Positions 19,758 through 29,685 of a DNA stretch of 64,000 nt are shown here, in pieces. A program made the translations under genes and the position numbers. Below the pieces are notes generated by a model that worked only from the letters and a program-made list of their open reading frames with translations, searched no databases and was not told the origin of the DNA. The stretch covers positions 682,001-746,000 of the forward strand of contig NZ_CANMQD010000001.1 of assembly GCF_947499945.1 (NCBI RefSeq), given 5' to 3'. How positions within the stretch are numbered: the stretch's first letter is position 1; every line of letters begins with the position of its first letter. Origin of the DNA: an uncultured Sulfitobacter sp. (GTDB lineage: Bacteria; Pseudomonadota; Alphaproteobacteria; Rhodobacterales; Rhodobacteraceae).

Positions 19758-19851
19758 GTTGGGTTGAGGGCTATCACCATCGCAGATCATAGGCTAAAGC
19801 AACACCCAATATAACCTTTAGTACGCCCGTTCCAACCAGATAGGACACCAT

Positions 19852-20505
19852 ATGAAATTTTTTGTAGATACCGCTGAAATCAAGGACATCGCTGAGCTGA
19901 ACGACCTAGGCATGGTAGACGGGGTTACAACCAACCCCTCCCTGATCCTGAAATCAGGCCGCGACATCATGGAAGTTACAAAGGAAATCTGTAGCATCGT
20001 GTCCGGCCCCGTCTCTGCCGAAGTGGTCGCGATGGAAGCGGATGCGATGATCGCTGAGGGTCGCAAGCTGGCCGAGATTGCAGAAAACATCACCGTCAAA
20101 CTGCCCCTGACATGGGACGGACTAAAAGCGTGTAAAGTATTGTCAGGCGAAGGTAAAATGGTCAATGTGACCCTATGCTTCTCCGCGAACCAAGCGCTGC
20201 TTGCGGCAAAAGCGGGTGCAACATTTATCTCGCCCTTCATTGGCCGCCTCGACGATATTGACCTCGACGGCATGGACCTCATCGAGGACATTCGCACCAT
20301 CTACGACAACTACGGCTTCGAGACGCAGATCCTTGCGGCGTCCATCCGTACCGTAGGCCATGTGCGTGAATGTGCGCTGGTCGGTGCCGATGTGATGACT
20401 GCGCCCCCAGAAGTGATCCGCAAGCTGGCCACACACCCGCTGACCGACAAAGGTCTGGAGCAGTTCATGAAGGATTGGGCCAAGACCGGCCAAAACATCC
20501 TCTAA
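19852..20505 (+). CDS. tal: Transaldolase (TalC/FSA-type, short form)
   Basis: Pentose phosphate pathway enzyme that transfers a dihydroxyacetone unit between sugar phosphates. The 217-residue length is that of the short transaldolase/fructose-6-phosphate aldolase subfamily. Seen are [10 protein letters not shown], the GVTTNPSLI motif and the Schiff-base lysine Lys83 in [13 protein letters not shown], followed by the [12 protein letters not shown] and [11 protein letters not shown] stretches. AGGA lies 7 nt before the ATG. It is divergent from priA. Whether it is strictly transaldolase or an F6P aldolase cannot be decided from sequence by eye; most alphaproteobacterial members are called transaldolase. 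Confidence 0.93.
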   Translation: MKFFVDTAEIKDIAELNDLGMVDGVTTNPSLILKSGRDIMEVTKEICSIVSGPVSAEVVAMEADAMIAEGRKLAEIAENITVKLPLTWDGLKACKVLSGEGKMVNVTLCFSANQALLAAKAGATFISPFIGRLDDIDLDGMDLIEDIRTIYDNYGFETQILAASIRTVGHVRECALVGADVMTAPPEVIRKLATHPLTDKGLEQFMKDWAKTGQNIL

Positions 20506-20594
20506 ACGACAGCCCTAGCTGTGTGTGCCCAACAAAGCGCGCAAACGCTCGGGGCTGAGCGGGAAAAGCGGGGGTGGGGTATGGGATATGATTT

Positions 20595-20663
20595 GCTGCA
20601 TGCAGCCGATCCTATGACCTGCCCTCCTTTCTACGAAGGGGAATGAGCTTCATGCTCTTCCCC
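20595..20663 (+). other. Intergenic structure between tal and the DUF484 gene
   Basis: The 259-base gap holds a perfect 12-bp palindrome GCTGCATGCAGC (20595-20606) and a hairpin with arms GGGGAA and TTCCCC (20638-20663), extended by GAGC/GCTC pairing. No T tract follows. It may be the tal terminator or a control region for DUF484-xerC. No gene is seen. Confidence 0.35.
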
Positions 20664-20764
20664 GTTACGGCAAATTTGGCACGATCGCCTGATTTATTAG
20701 CAAAAAAGAGCAGAAATGATATATCTGCCGTGCTAAGAGAGAGGCAAAACAAGATGAGAGCAGC

Positions 20765-21472
20765 ATGAGCAGCAGCCCAAAAATAGAAGATTCAATCCGC
20801 GAAGCTATCATTTCGCAGCCTGATGTGATTCTGGATGACAGCGATGTCATGCAGGCCCTGATTGCGGCCAATGAAAAAGCGATGGGCGGTAATATCGTCG
20901 ATCTGCGTGGCATCGCGATGGAGCGGTTGGAGACGCGGCTTGACCGCCTTGAAGACACGCACCGCAGCGTCATCGCCGCCGCCTATGAAAACCTCGCTGG
21001 CACCAATCAGATCCACCGCGCCATCCTGCGCATGCTGGACCCGCATGAATTCGAAGAGTTCCTACGCAACCTTGGCGGCGAAGTGGCGGAGATTCTGCGC
21101 GTGGACACCGTCAAGCTAGTGCTCGAATCCGTCCAAAGCGACAATGACCCTGCTGTGCAACGCCTTGGCGCTGTCCTGAGCGTGGCAGAGCCTGGTTTCA
21201 TCGACAGCTACCTCACGCAAGGGCGCGGCGGCACAGTGCGGCAGGTCACCCTACGCTCGGTTCAGGATGCCTCAGAGCAGGTTTACGGTCCCAACGCCGA
21301 ATGGATTCGCTCCGAAGCCTGCCTCAAGCTTGACTTTGGCGCAGGTCGTTTGCCTGGCATGCTGGTGATGGGCGCTGAGGATCCGCATATGTTCGGACCG
21401 CAACAAGGTACTGATTTGCTCGGCTTCTTTACTGGTGTCTTCGAGCGCTCCATGCGCCGCTGGCTGTCTTGA
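20765..21472 (+). CDS. DUF484 family protein
   Basis: A 235-residue cytoplasmic protein with an N-terminal helical part (QPDVILDDSDVMQALIAANE, MERLETRLDRLEDTHRSVIA, coiled-coil-like) followed by a GAF-like domain (LDPHEFEEFLRNLGGEVAEILRVDTVKLVLES to GFFTGVFERSMRRWL). This is the DUF484 family (E. coli YigA), which typically sits directly upstream of xerC, as here. Its stop overlaps the xerC TTG start as TTGA. Function is not established. Confidence 0.9.
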   Translation: MSSSPKIEDSIREAIISQPDVILDDSDVMQALIAANEKAMGGNIVDLRGIAMERLETRLDRLEDTHRSVIAAAYENLAGTNQIHRAILRMLDPHEFEEFLRNLGGEVAEILRVDTVKLVLESVQSDNDPAVQRLGAVLSVAEPGFIDSYLTQGRGGTVRQVTLRSVQDASEQVYGPNAEWIRSEACLKLDFGAGRLPGMLVMGAEDPHMFGPQQGTDLLGFFTGVFERSMRRWLS

Positions 21473-22407
21473 GCACGCCGTTAGATACGCTTGCTATCTC
21501 TCCTGCGGCGCGGGACGCCCTCCAAACTTGGCTGGAACACCAACGCGCCCTCAAAGGGGCCGCTGACAACACACTGACCGCCTATCGCGGCGATGTGACG
21601 GAATTTCTGGCCTTTATGAGCGTGCATCACGGGGGCACCGAAGGTCTTGGTGCTTTGGCAAAGATAACCGTGGGCGATATGCGGTCATGGATGGCGCGGA
21701 CACGGTCGGAAGATGTCGGCCCCCGTTCCCTCGCCCGCAAACTCTCGGCGGTCAAAGCCTTCTACCGCTGGCTGGCGGAGCGTGAGGGGTTTGAGCCGAC
21801 TGCGGTCCTCTCCACACGCTCGCCGAAATTCACCAAAAAACTCCCGCGCCCATTGGCGATTGATGCGGCAAAAGAGCTCATCACCTGCGTTGAAACACAG
21901 TCCCGCGAGCCTTGGGTCGCTGCCCGTGATGTAGCAGTCCTGACCCTGTTGTGGGGGTGCGGCTTGCGGATATCGGAGGCTTTGGGCCTGATGGGTGCAG
22001 ATGCCCCCCTGCCCGATGTGCTGCGCATTGTTGGTAAAGGCGGCAAAGAACGGGTGGTGCCTGTGCTGCCTGCGGCCCGTGACGCGGTAGAAGCCTATCT
22101 ACGCGCATGCCCACACGGGACGGAGGCAAAAGGCCCGCTGTTTCGCGGCGTGCGCGGTGGGGCGCTCTCCGCAGGGGCGATTCAAAAAGTTATGGCCAGC
22201 GCACGAATGCAGCTTGGCCTGCCCGCCAGTGCGACACCCCACGCTATGCGCCACAGTTTTGCTACCCATCTGCTGGATGCGGGCGGTGATTTGCGGGCCA
22301 TTCAGGAACTGCTCGGCCATGCATCGCTGTCGACCACACAGGCCTACACCGCTGTGGATACGCTGCGTCTGATGGAAGTCTACAACCGCGCCCATCCGCG
22401 TGCCTGA
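21469..22407 (+). CDS. xerC: Tyrosine recombinase XerC
   Basis: Site-specific recombinase that, with XerD, resolves chromosome dimers at dif. The 312-residue product has the core-binding domain (about 15-110) and the catalytic domain with Arg167 (GCGLRISEALG), Lys193 (GKGGKERVVP), His258 and Arg261 (HAMRHSFATHLL), His284 (LLGHASLSTTQ) and nucleophile Tyr293 (QAYT). The full catalytic set is present. It starts with TTG, coupled to DUF484. Confidence 0.93.
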   Translation: MSTPLDTLAISPAARDALQTWLEHQRALKGAADNTLTAYRGDVTEFLAFMSVHHGGTEGLGALAKITVGDMRSWMARTRSEDVGPRSLARKLSAVKAFYRWLAEREGFEPTAVLSTRSPKFTKKLPRPLAIDAAKELITCVETQSREPWVAARDVAVLTLLWGCGLRISEALGLMGADAPLPDVLRIVGKGGKERVVPVLPAARDAVEAYLRACPHGTEAKGPLFRGVRGGALSAGAIQKVMASARMQLGLPASATPHAMRHSFATHLLDAGGDLRAIQELLGHASLSTTQAYTAVDTLRLMEVYNRAHPRA

Positions 22408-22452
22408 TCGTTTTACAATTGCACCCTTAGCGATGATTTGCGAGACAAGCCT

Positions 22453-23151
22453 ATGACCCTTCGCCAAAAAGCCCTCGCAGTTCACTTGCTCACCGGAACC
22501 GGAGCTGTTTTCGCCATGCTGGCAATGCTGGCGGCTGTGAAACTACAATATGACCTGATGTTTTTGTGGCTGGTTGTGGCCTTCTTTGTGGACGGGATCG
22601 ACGGGCCGCTCGCACGCAAATATGATGTAAAAACCAACGCGCCCGAATTTGACGGTGTGCTGCTCGATCTCATCATCGACTACTTGACCTATGTGTTTAT
22701 CCCCGCCTTTGCGCTGTTCCAATCGGGCCGCATGGACGGGTGGAGCGGGTGGCTCATGCTCATCATCGCTACCTTTGCAAGTGCTATGTATTTCGCTGAT
22801 ACCCGAATGAAAACAAAGGATAACTCCTTTTCCGGCTTTCCAGGATGCTGGAACATGCTGGTGCTGGTGATCTTTGCGCTGAACATTCCGTGGTACATTA
22901 GTCTGGTGCTCGTGACCTTCCTTGCGATTACCATGTTCGTTCCGCTGAAGTTCGTGCATCCCGTGCGCACGGAACGCTGGCGTATGATCACCCTGCCGAT
23001 GGCGCTGGCGTGGACCTTCTTTGCCGGATGGGCCGCTTGGGTGAACTTTCATCCCGAAAGCTGGGCGGCATGGGGTCTGGTAGTGACGTCAATCTATCTG
23101 CTCTTCGCAGGAATAGCTCAGCAGATCATGTATGACGGTCGCAATATTTAA
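22453..23151 (+). CDS. pcs: Phosphatidylcholine synthase (Pcs)
   Basis: CDP-alcohol phosphatidyltransferase that condenses CDP-diacylglycerol with choline to make phosphatidylcholine in one step. The 232-residue product has about 7-8 membrane segments and the active-site motif DGPLAR, then 12 residues, then G-x3-D-x3-D (FDGVLLDLIIDY). The 12-residue spacing rather than the usual 8 is the Pcs form of the motif. It starts at the ATG at 22453; a TTG 15 nt upstream is in frame. Pcs is common in Rhodobacterales and Rhizobiales. Confidence 0.9.
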   Translation: MTLRQKALAVHLLTGTGAVFAMLAMLAAVKLQYDLMFLWLVVAFFVDGIDGPLARKYDVKTNAPEFDGVLLDLIIDYLTYVFIPAFALFQSGRMDGWSGWLMLIIATFASAMYFADTRMKTKDNSFSGFPGCWNMLVLVIFALNIPWYISLVLVTFLAITMFVPLKFVHPVRTERWRMITLPMALAWTFFAGWAAWVNFHPESWAAWGLVVTSIYLLFAGIAQQIMYDGRNI

Positions 23152-23157
23152 GGCATC

Positions 23158-23613
23158 CTAAATCAGGAAACCGCCCGCGCCCTCATGGCGCAGCAACGCG
23201 ACCTTAGTCTCTACGCCACCAGCCCCTGAAAATCCGGTAAGCCCTTTTGCGCCCATCACGCGGTGGCATGGGATGATGATCGGGATCGGATTGCCACCGC
23301 AGGCTTGCCCCACTGCCTGAGCAGGCACGCCCAAAAGTTTCGCGATATCGCCATAAGTGCATGTATCACCAAAGGGTATCTCGGACATGGCGGCACAGAC
23401 ATCGCGCTGAAAATCTGACCCGCTCACGCGCAGCGGCAAGTCAAACTGCTCCAACTCACCGGCATCATAGGCCAGCAGTTGCCGCCGCCCCTTCACCAGC
23501 ACCTCTGTGCTGTCTTCGGACGGGGCACGCCCCCAGTTAAGAGCGGTAATGTAGTGGTCTTCTTCAATAAGGATGAGATCGCCAAATTGTGTGGGAACTG
23601 TACATGTTTTCAT
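23158..23613 (-). CDS. ogt: Methylated-DNA--protein-cysteine methyltransferase
   Basis: Suicidal repair protein that removes alkyl groups from O6-alkylguanine. The 151-residue product has the DNA-binding region (FQRDVCAAMSEIPFGDTCTYGDIA, VGQACGGNPIPI) and the active site IIPCHRV with acceptor Cys116. It lacks the Ada N-terminal domain. It is convergent with pcs, the stops being 6 bp apart. The symbol ogt rather than ada is chosen because of the short single-domain form. Confidence 0.93.
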   Translation of the reverse strand: MKTCTVPTQFGDLILIEEDHYITALNWGRAPSEDSTEVLVKGRRQLLAYDAGELEQFDLPLRVSGSDFQRDVCAAMSEIPFGDTCTYGDIAKLLGVPAQAVGQACGGNPIPIIIPCHRVMGAKGLTGFSGAGGVETKVALLRHEGAGGFLI

Positions 23614-23662
23614 GGGGTAAGTATGGGCGCATCGGCCAACCTACTCAATCCGAATGATGCGG

Positions 23663-23694
23663 ATAGAAAATGGGGCAGACCTGAAGCCTGCCCC
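23663..23694 (-). terminator. Intrinsic terminator after ileS
   Basis: On the minus strand GGGGCAG and CTGCCCC form a 7-bp stem around a 9-nt loop and are followed by ATTTTCTATC, about 10 nt past the ileS stop. Confidence 0.8.
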
Positions 23695-23704
23695 TGAGCA
23701 TGTG

Positions 23705-26632
23705 TTAAACCGCGTCGTCGCAGCGAGCGCAGACACCCTCATGGCTGTGGGTGCCGACGTCAGGCAACACTTTCCAGCAGCGGGCGCATTTTTCGCCTTC
23801 GGCCTTGGCAAAGGACACTGCAACGCCTGCAATTTCAGGCACACGGAAGGCATCTGCAGGGGCCGCATCACCTGTGACAGTGATGGTCGATGTAATAGTC
23901 ACATCTTCGAACGACACACTCTCAAGGGCGGCACGGGTGTCATCATCCTCGACATAAACGGTCAGGGCGGCCTCAAGCGAGGCACCGATCACCTTGTTCG
24001 TCCGCTCGACTTCCAGTGCAGCAGTGACCACGCGGCGTGCGGCACGCACTTTGGCCCACTTCGCCGCCAGATCGGCATCCAGCCAGCCATCAGGCGTCGC
24101 AGGAATATCCTCAAGGTGGACCGAGCTACCCTCACCGCCAAAGCGCTCAAGCCAGACTTCCTCCATCGTGAAGACCAACACGGGTGCCAGCCATGTTGTC
24201 AGGCGGTGGAACAGCAGGTCCAGCACAGTGCGCGTGGCGCGGCGGCGCAGGGTATCGCCATCGCAATAAAGCGCATCCTTGCGGATATCGAAGTAAAAGG
24301 ACGACAGGTCCAGCGTGGCAAATTCAAAGATTGCTCGGAACACGCCTTGGAAATCGAAACGCTCATAGCCGTCGCGTACCACAGTATCCAGCTCAGCAAG
24401 ACGGTGCAGCACCCACCGCTCAAGCTCGGGCATGTCGGCGATTTCGGTACGATCCGCCTCGGTAAAATCGCTCAGCGCACCCAGCATATAGCGCATCGTG
24501 TTGCGCAAACGGCGGTAGCTGTCGGCGGTGCCTTTGAGGATCTCGTCACCGATCCGCTGGTCGTTGGTATAATCGGTTTGCGCCACCCAAAGACGCAGGA
24601 TATCCGCGCCGTACTGGTCCACAATCTTTTGCGGAACGATGGTATTGCCGATGGATTTGGACATCTTCATGCCCTTCGCATCCAGCGTGAAACCATGTGT
24701 AACCACATTGCGGTAAGGTGCGTGGCCTGTGGTGCCCACTGACTGTAACAAGGATGAATGGAACCAGCCGCGGTGTTGGTCGGTCCCTTCCATATAGACA
24801 TCGGCGATACCATCATCCGAGCCGTCCTCGCGGTCGCGCAGCGTGAAGGCGTGGGTGGAGCCACTGTCAAACCACACGTCCAAGATATCAGTCACTTGGT
24901 TATAGTCGTCAGGATTCACGATACCGCCGAGGAAGCGCTCTTTTGCGCCATCTTCATACCATGCATCAGCACCCTCGACCTCAAAGGCCTCAACGATACG
25001 CTGGTTCACATCCACGTTGCGCAACAGGAAATCGGGATCGGTCGGCAGCTTACCTTTGAGCGTGAAGCAGGTGAGCGGCACACCCCATGCACGTTGACGC
25101 GACAGCACCCAGTCGGGGCGCGCCTCCATCATCGCGTGCAGGCGATTGCGGCCTGATTTCGGCGTCCAGTTGACCTTGTCGATCTCCGTCAGCGCACGCT
25201 CACGGATGGTAAAGGTATCGTCACCTATGGACATCGATTTGTCGATAGCAGCGAACCATTGTGGCGTGTTGCGGTAGATCACCGGCGCTTTGGAGCGCCA
25301 TGAATGCGGATAGCTATGCTTGATCTTGCCGCGTGCGAGCAATCCGCCCACCTCAACCAGCTTGTCGATGACAGCGGCGTTGGCGTTGCCCTCCTTGCCG
25401 TTCGGCTTGAGGATCGCCTTGCCACCAAAGAACGGCAGATCATCGCGGTAGCGGCCATCAGGGTTCACGTTATAGGTGATGACCTGCTCCAGCATGCCCA
25501 GATCACGGTAGAGGTCATATTCCTCAAGGCCATGCGAGGGTGCGCAATGCACAAAGCCTGTGCCTTCGGTATCGGTCACAAAATCCGCAGCGCGGAAGTC
25601 GCGCAGGTCGTCCCATTCGCCGTTGCCACCTTCAGCGCCTGCAAGCGGGTGCTGCAACTTGATCTTGGCCAGATCGTCTTGACTCACGTCGCACAGGCGG
25701 CGGTACATCGTCTCGTCCAGACGCGCCGCTTTCAGCACACCCTCAGCCAGATTATCAGCCAGCAAATAACGGTCACCGATCTTAACCCAACTCTCTTCAG
25801 GGCGGCCTGTGATCTCGTAAAGACCGTAAGAGATACCCGCGCCGTACACGACTGCCTTGTTGCTCGGCATGGTCCACGGCGTCGTAGTCCAGATCACCAC
25901 CTGCGCGGAATCGAGCGTTGCATCGCCTGTGTCCACAACTTTAAACTTCACCCAAACGGTAAAGCTGTCCTTATCGTGATATTCCACCTCGGCCTCGGCC
26001 AGCGCGGTCTGCTCGACGGGTGACCACATGACGGGTTTGGAGCCTTGATACAAAGTGCCGTTCATCAGGAACTTCATGAACTCTTCGGCGATCACACGCT
26101 CGGCGTGGAAATCCATCGTGAGGTACGGGTTCTCCCAGTTGCCGGTGATGCCAAGGCGCTTGAACTCTTCACGCTGGATATCGACCCAGCCTGCGGCGAA
26201 CTCGCGGCACTCGGCGCGGAATTCGTTGATCGGCACTTGATCCTTGTCGCGGCCTTTCTTGCGATACTGCTCTTCGATCTTCCATTCGATCGGCAGGCCG
26301 TGGCAATCCCAACCGGGGATATAGCGCGCGTCGCGGCCCATCATCTGGTGCGAGCGGACGATCATGTCCTTGATGGTTTTGTTCAGTGCATGACCGATAT
26401 GCAGGTGACCGTTGGCGTAGGGAGGACCGTCATGCAGCGTGAACTGCTTGCGGCCGCCATCCTTGGCCTTGTCGCGCAGGCGGTCATAGATGCCGATCTG
26501 CTCCCAACGCGCCAGCCATTCGGGCTCACGCTTGGGCAGGCCTGCACGCATGGGGAAATCGGTCTTGGGCAAATTCAACGTGGATTTATAGTCAAGTTTC
26601 GCTTCAAGGTTTTCTGGGGTATCGGCGCACAT
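23705..26632 (-). CDS. ileS: Isoleucyl-tRNA synthetase
   Basis: Class I aminoacyl-tRNA synthetase charging tRNA-Ile. The 975-residue product has the HIGH-type motif GPPYANGHLHIGHALNK, the editing (CP1) domain with GTGFVHCAPSHGLEEY, the KMSKS loop GMKMSKSIGN, an anticodon-binding domain and a C-terminal zinc finger (CARCWKV and CARCDDAV). The C-terminal zinc finger and length fit the bacterial IleS form. AAGGA lies about 9 nt upstream of the ATG. Confidence 0.97.
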   Translation of the reverse strand: MCADTPENLEAKLDYKSTLNLPKTDFPMRAGLPKREPEWLARWEQIGIYDRLRDKAKDGGRKQFTLHDGPPYANGHLHIGHALNKTIKDMIVRSHQMMGRDARYIPGWDCHGLPIEWKIEEQYRKKGRDKDQVPINEFRAECREFAAGWVDIQREEFKRLGITGNWENPYLTMDFHAERVIAEEFMKFLMNGTLYQGSKPVMWSPVEQTALAEAEVEYHDKDSFTVWVKFKVVDTGDATLDSAQVVIWTTTPWTMPSNKAVVYGAGISYGLYEITGRPEESWVKIGDRYLLADNLAEGVLKAARLDETMYRRLCDVSQDDLAKIKLQHPLAGAEGGNGEWDDLRDFRAADFVTDTEGTGFVHCAPSHGLEEYDLYRDLGMLEQVITYNVNPDGRYRDDLPFFGGKAILKPNGKEGNANAAVIDKLVEVGGLLARGKIKHSYPHSWRSKAPVIYRNTPQWFAAIDKSMSIGDDTFTIRERALTEIDKVNWTPKSGRNRLHAMMEARPDWVLSRQRAWGVPLTCFTLKGKLPTDPDFLLRNVDVNQRIVEAFEVEGADAWYEDGAKERFLGGIVNPDDYNQVTDILDVWFDSGSTHAFTLRDREDGSDDGIADVYMEGTDQHRGWFHSSLLQSVGTTGHAPYRNVVTHGFTLDAKGMKMSKSIGNTIVPQKIVDQYGADILRLWVAQTDYTNDQRIGDEILKGTADSYRRLRNTMRYMLGALSDFTEADRTEIADMPELERWVLHRLAELDTVVRDGYERFDFQGVFRAIFEFATLDLSSFYFDIRKDALYCDGDTLRRRATRTVLDLLFHRLTTWLAPVLVFTMEEVWLERFGGEGSSVHLEDIPATPDGWLDADLAAKWAKVRAARRVVTAALEVERTNKVIGASLEAALTVYVEDDDTRAALESVSFEDVTITSTITVTGDAAPADAFRVPEIAGVAVSFAKAEGEKCARCWKVLPDVGTHSHEGVCARCDDAV

Positions 26633-26702
26633 ATGGAGCGTCCTTTTTAGATCGGATATGTCAGGAATGTGGGGGGCGGTGCGAGGGGCTCAAACACCTT
26701 TG

Positions 26703-26805
26703 CCCGGCGGCTCAGATGAGGCTGAGCGCCGGGGAAGTAATTCGTTGTATGATCAGGTGTGCTGTCATGTTGAGCAGGCTTATAGGCCGCTGCCCCCAAG
26801 GGGGC
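26703..26805 (-). terminator. Two hairpins between the DUF2339 gene and ileS
   Basis: A tight GCCCCC-AA-GGGGGC hairpin (26792-26805) begins about 10 nt past the DUF2339 stop. A second long hairpin pairs CCCGGC (26703-26708) with GCCGGG (26728-26733) and, inside, GCTCAG with CTGAGC. Neither has a strong T tract. They probably separate DUF2339 from ileS transcription or structure the ileS leader; I see no T-box or known leader motif. Confidence 0.4.
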
Positions 26806-26814
26806 AAGCGCGTC

Positions 26815-29607
26815 TTAGTCCTGCGATGGTGGCAGTGCTGTCGGACCTGCCGCTTCCGCACGGTCACGGTCCTGCGCCCAGCGGTTTAGCCATGCAAGAG
26901 CCGCCAGCGCCAGACCAAGGACAAGAAGCGAGAACACCCGTGTGAGGCCGTCGAGATCAGTGACATCGATCAGAAACACCTTGGCCACCGAAAGGCCGAT
27001 CACTAATAGCCCTGCCTTGCGGATCACAGCCGAACGGCGTGCAAGTGATTGATAGAACAGCACGGCCCCCGTCAGCAGCAGAACGATGGTATAGGTGTAT
27101 TGCTCAGGCTGGGAGATGCCACGGCTCAGGAACATCGCATCGCCCCCCTGCCAGAAGTGCCGGATTACCATAAAGGACCATAGCGCGAGCAGTCCGCCAC
27201 CGAGGGCAAGCATTACCGCCCGCAGGCGATGGTCAATCTTGTCCAGCCTCCATGCCCCGCCAAACAGAACCAACGCAGGAAGGGCATAAGCTGCCGCAAG
27301 CGTATTTAATAAGACCGGTCCGAAGACGTGGTTAGAGGCCCCGCTTACCAGCAACGGATTCACAAAGGTCAGCGCACCAAAGAGAGCGCACCCACCCATT
27401 AGCGTGAACACCCCAGCCAACGCCCAGCGAACCTTGTCGAGCAGACCCTGTGTCTGGCCTTGGGTCCGCTGCACTTGGGCCAGTGCAAGCCCAAGCCAGA
27501 TCGCGGCGTTGAGGCCAAGGCTCCAATGACTGTCGACATAACCCGCGCCCACTTCACGCTCAATCCAGCGTAGCAGCAAGATGCTGAGCGTGAGACCTGC
27601 CGTCGACCACGCCGCAGAGTCGAGCATGACTTGCGCTGTGGGCCGATCTAACGGACGCAGCAACCACAGCGATGCAATGAAGGCCGCGAGTGTGCCGAGA
27701 TAGGCCAGCAGCACACTGGGCAGCGGCCCCTCGCCTGCAAAATCAAGTCCGGGATCAACCACAAGGCGGTAGCCCAATGTAACCACGCCCACCGCAACAA
27801 ACCACGTCAGCGCGGTCAGGTGCCACGCACGGTCCAGTGCCGCCGCCGCCACTACTGTCACGGCCAGCGCCACGGTGAGCGCGACAGAACTGAGAACAAT
27901 CACAAAGGCAAAGGCCATACAGGCCAGCGCCGACATGATCGCAAAGCTCACGCGCAAACGCTGCTCCTCATCGACCCGCGCCAAACGCTCTGCGAAAAGC
28001 ACCATCAGCACAGCCAAACCCGCCGCATGAAGCGCCCAGGGGTAGCTGCCGAGTACATCAGCAGGCTGCCACGACATCTCAAGCACAATTGCCATCGCAG
28101 GGGCAAACACAGCGGCAACCACAGCCCAGATCACGCCGAACTGCCCCCCCCGCAAAGCACGCCACAGCGCAAAGGCGGAAATAACCACACCAATTCCGAC
28201 CAGTATCGTGATCACCCAAGGGAACGCCGCCTCGGGGTTCTCTGCGTAGGTTTGGGTAAAGGTTTGATAGGTCACACGACGATTTTCAGCCTGTGCAAAG
28301 ACCGACAACAACAGCGTCAGCGGCGGCAGTAAAGCGGCATCCTGAAGCGCAGGCGCACGGTACGACCATGAAATCAGCACAATGGAGAGAAGTGACAGCA
28401 GCGCCACGCTCAGCCATATCTCGGCCTCACCTGGTTTCCAGCAGGTCAAAATAATCACGCAACTTGCTGCGACGGAGGAGAACGCCAGAAGGGTGGGGAA
28501 AGCAGGCCATGTCACGCCGCGGGCCTTTGCGCCCAATGTCATCCGCCCCAGCACTCCAACCAACGCAGGCGGTCCCGCATGATCAGGCACTACACTTCGC
28601 GCAGGGATCAGGATCGCCAGAACAGGCAGCAGCGCAAAGTATAGCTGCGCTGTCCAAGGCACATTGCCCCCACCGCCAAGCACCAGCGCAAAACCCATGA
28701 AATATGCCAGCACAAGCGTCAGCGCCGAAATCCAGCCCCAGCGGCGGATTGTATCCACCCCAAGGCCGAGGACTGCGACAATCGCAAAGAACCCGAACAG
28801 CGCACTGGCGTCGGTATTTGAATTCTCGAGCACAACAGGAGCGGCATAGGCACCGATCACGCCCACTGCCACCAACAGCGGCCCATGCATCCAGCCCAGC
28901 ACAACGGCCACGAGGGCTACGATCACCATACCGCCCATGGCGGCACCGCCGCCAATCAGGTCATAGAGCATCCGCGCCGACAGGATTGCTCCGAACAATG
29001 TCACAATTCCCGCGCCAGAGAAAACCGAGGGTAAATAGGCCGTGGTTGATTGCGCACCATCGCCAAAGCGACGGCGGATAAACTCCCCCACACCGATCAG
29101 ACCCGCACCAAAGGCCAGTGCTGCCGCAACCCGCGCACGTGGTGGCAACAGGCCGTTCTCCATACCGTATTGCACAAGGAATATCCCTGCCAACGCCAAA
29201 GACGCGGCAGAAACAGCATAAAACCAGTTTTCTTGAAGCCACGGTCCAAGATCAGCCAAAGCCTTTGCAATGGGTGATTGCGGACGCGGCTCTGCGCGCG
29301 TGAAGGGGGGAGTGGCGCTTTGCGCCATAGCGGCTTTTGACTGCGGTTTGGGCAAGGGCGGCGTAGATACAGTCGCTGATTTCTCTTCGGATGCATCCAC
29401 TTCAGGGGGCGACGCTTTTGCCTCTCTGCGAGCAGTTTGTACGGGCCGTTCACGGCTTAACCCTGCCAAGTCAGATTGCAGATTACCAATCTGCCGCTCC
29501 GCCTCGGTTAGACGGGTGCGCAATCCGATCTGGGTTATTATGAGCACAACAAGCGTGACAGGAATGGCCAGTACCACAACTGCCGCAAGTACAAGAAGAC
29601 CGTCCAT
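26815..29607 (-). CDS. DUF2339 domain large membrane protein
   Basis: About 930 residues. One N-terminal helix (MDGLLVLAAVVVLAIPVTLVV) is followed by a soluble Ala/Pro/Lys-rich segment to about residue 130, then more than 20 closely packed hydrophobic segments. The first conserved block is LADLGPWLQENWFYAVSAASLALAGIFLVQYGMENGLL-like, typical of DUF2339 (annotated as predicted membrane proteins). An in-frame GTG at 29622 would add five residues. Function is unknown. It is a lone gene between the ycjF-type operon and ileS. Confidence 0.85.
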   Translation of the reverse strand: MDGLLVLAAVVVLAIPVTLVVLIITQIGLRTRLTEAERQIGNLQSDLAGLSRERPVQTARREAKASPPEVDASEEKSATVSTPPLPKPQSKAAMAQSATPPFTRAEPRPQSPIAKALADLGPWLQENWFYAVSAASLALAGIFLVQYGMENGLLPPRARVAAALAFGAGLIGVGEFIRRRFGDGAQSTTAYLPSVFSGAGIVTLFGAILSARMLYDLIGGGAAMGGMVIVALVAVVLGWMHGPLLVAVGVIGAYAAPVVLENSNTDASALFGFFAIVAVLGLGVDTIRRWGWISALTLVLAYFMGFALVLGGGGNVPWTAQLYFALLPVLAILIPARSVVPDHAGPPALVGVLGRMTLGAKARGVTWPAFPTLLAFSSVAASCVIILTCWKPGEAEIWLSVALLSLLSIVLISWSYRAPALQDAALLPPLTLLLSVFAQAENRRVTYQTFTQTYAENPEAAFPWVITILVGIGVVISAFALWRALRGGQFGVIWAVVAAVFAPAMAIVLEMSWQPADVLGSYPWALHAAGLAVLMVLFAERLARVDEEQRLRVSFAIMSALACMAFAFVIVLSSVALTVALAVTVVAAAALDRAWHLTALTWFVAVGVVTLGYRLVVDPGLDFAGEGPLPSVLLAYLGTLAAFIASLWLLRPLDRPTAQVMLDSAAWSTAGLTLSILLLRWIEREVGAGYVDSHWSLGLNAAIWLGLALAQVQRTQGQTQGLLDKVRWALAGVFTLMGGCALFGALTFVNPLLVSGASNHVFGPVLLNTLAAAYALPALVLFGGAWRLDKIDHRLRAVMLALGGGLLALWSFMVIRHFWQGGDAMFLSRGISQPEQYTYTIVLLLTGAVLFYQSLARRSAVIRKAGLLVIGLSVAKVFLIDVTDLDGLTRVFSLLVLGLALAALAWLNRWAQDRDRAEAAGPTALPPSQD

Positions 29608-29685
29608 AACCCCAAACTCCACACCGTATGATCAGATTTTCAGCACCCTATCGGTCTGGTGCAGGAGTTCACAGTAAGGAAAACC

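Noticed and set aside
23654..24742. Long plus-strand open frame opposite ileS
   Set aside because: Antisense shadow of a strongly conserved synthetase gene.
26633..26814. Possible T-box or other riboswitch upstream of ileS
   Set aside because: Hairpins are present but no T-box consensus or specifier loop is seen, and T-boxes are not expected in alphaproteobacteria.
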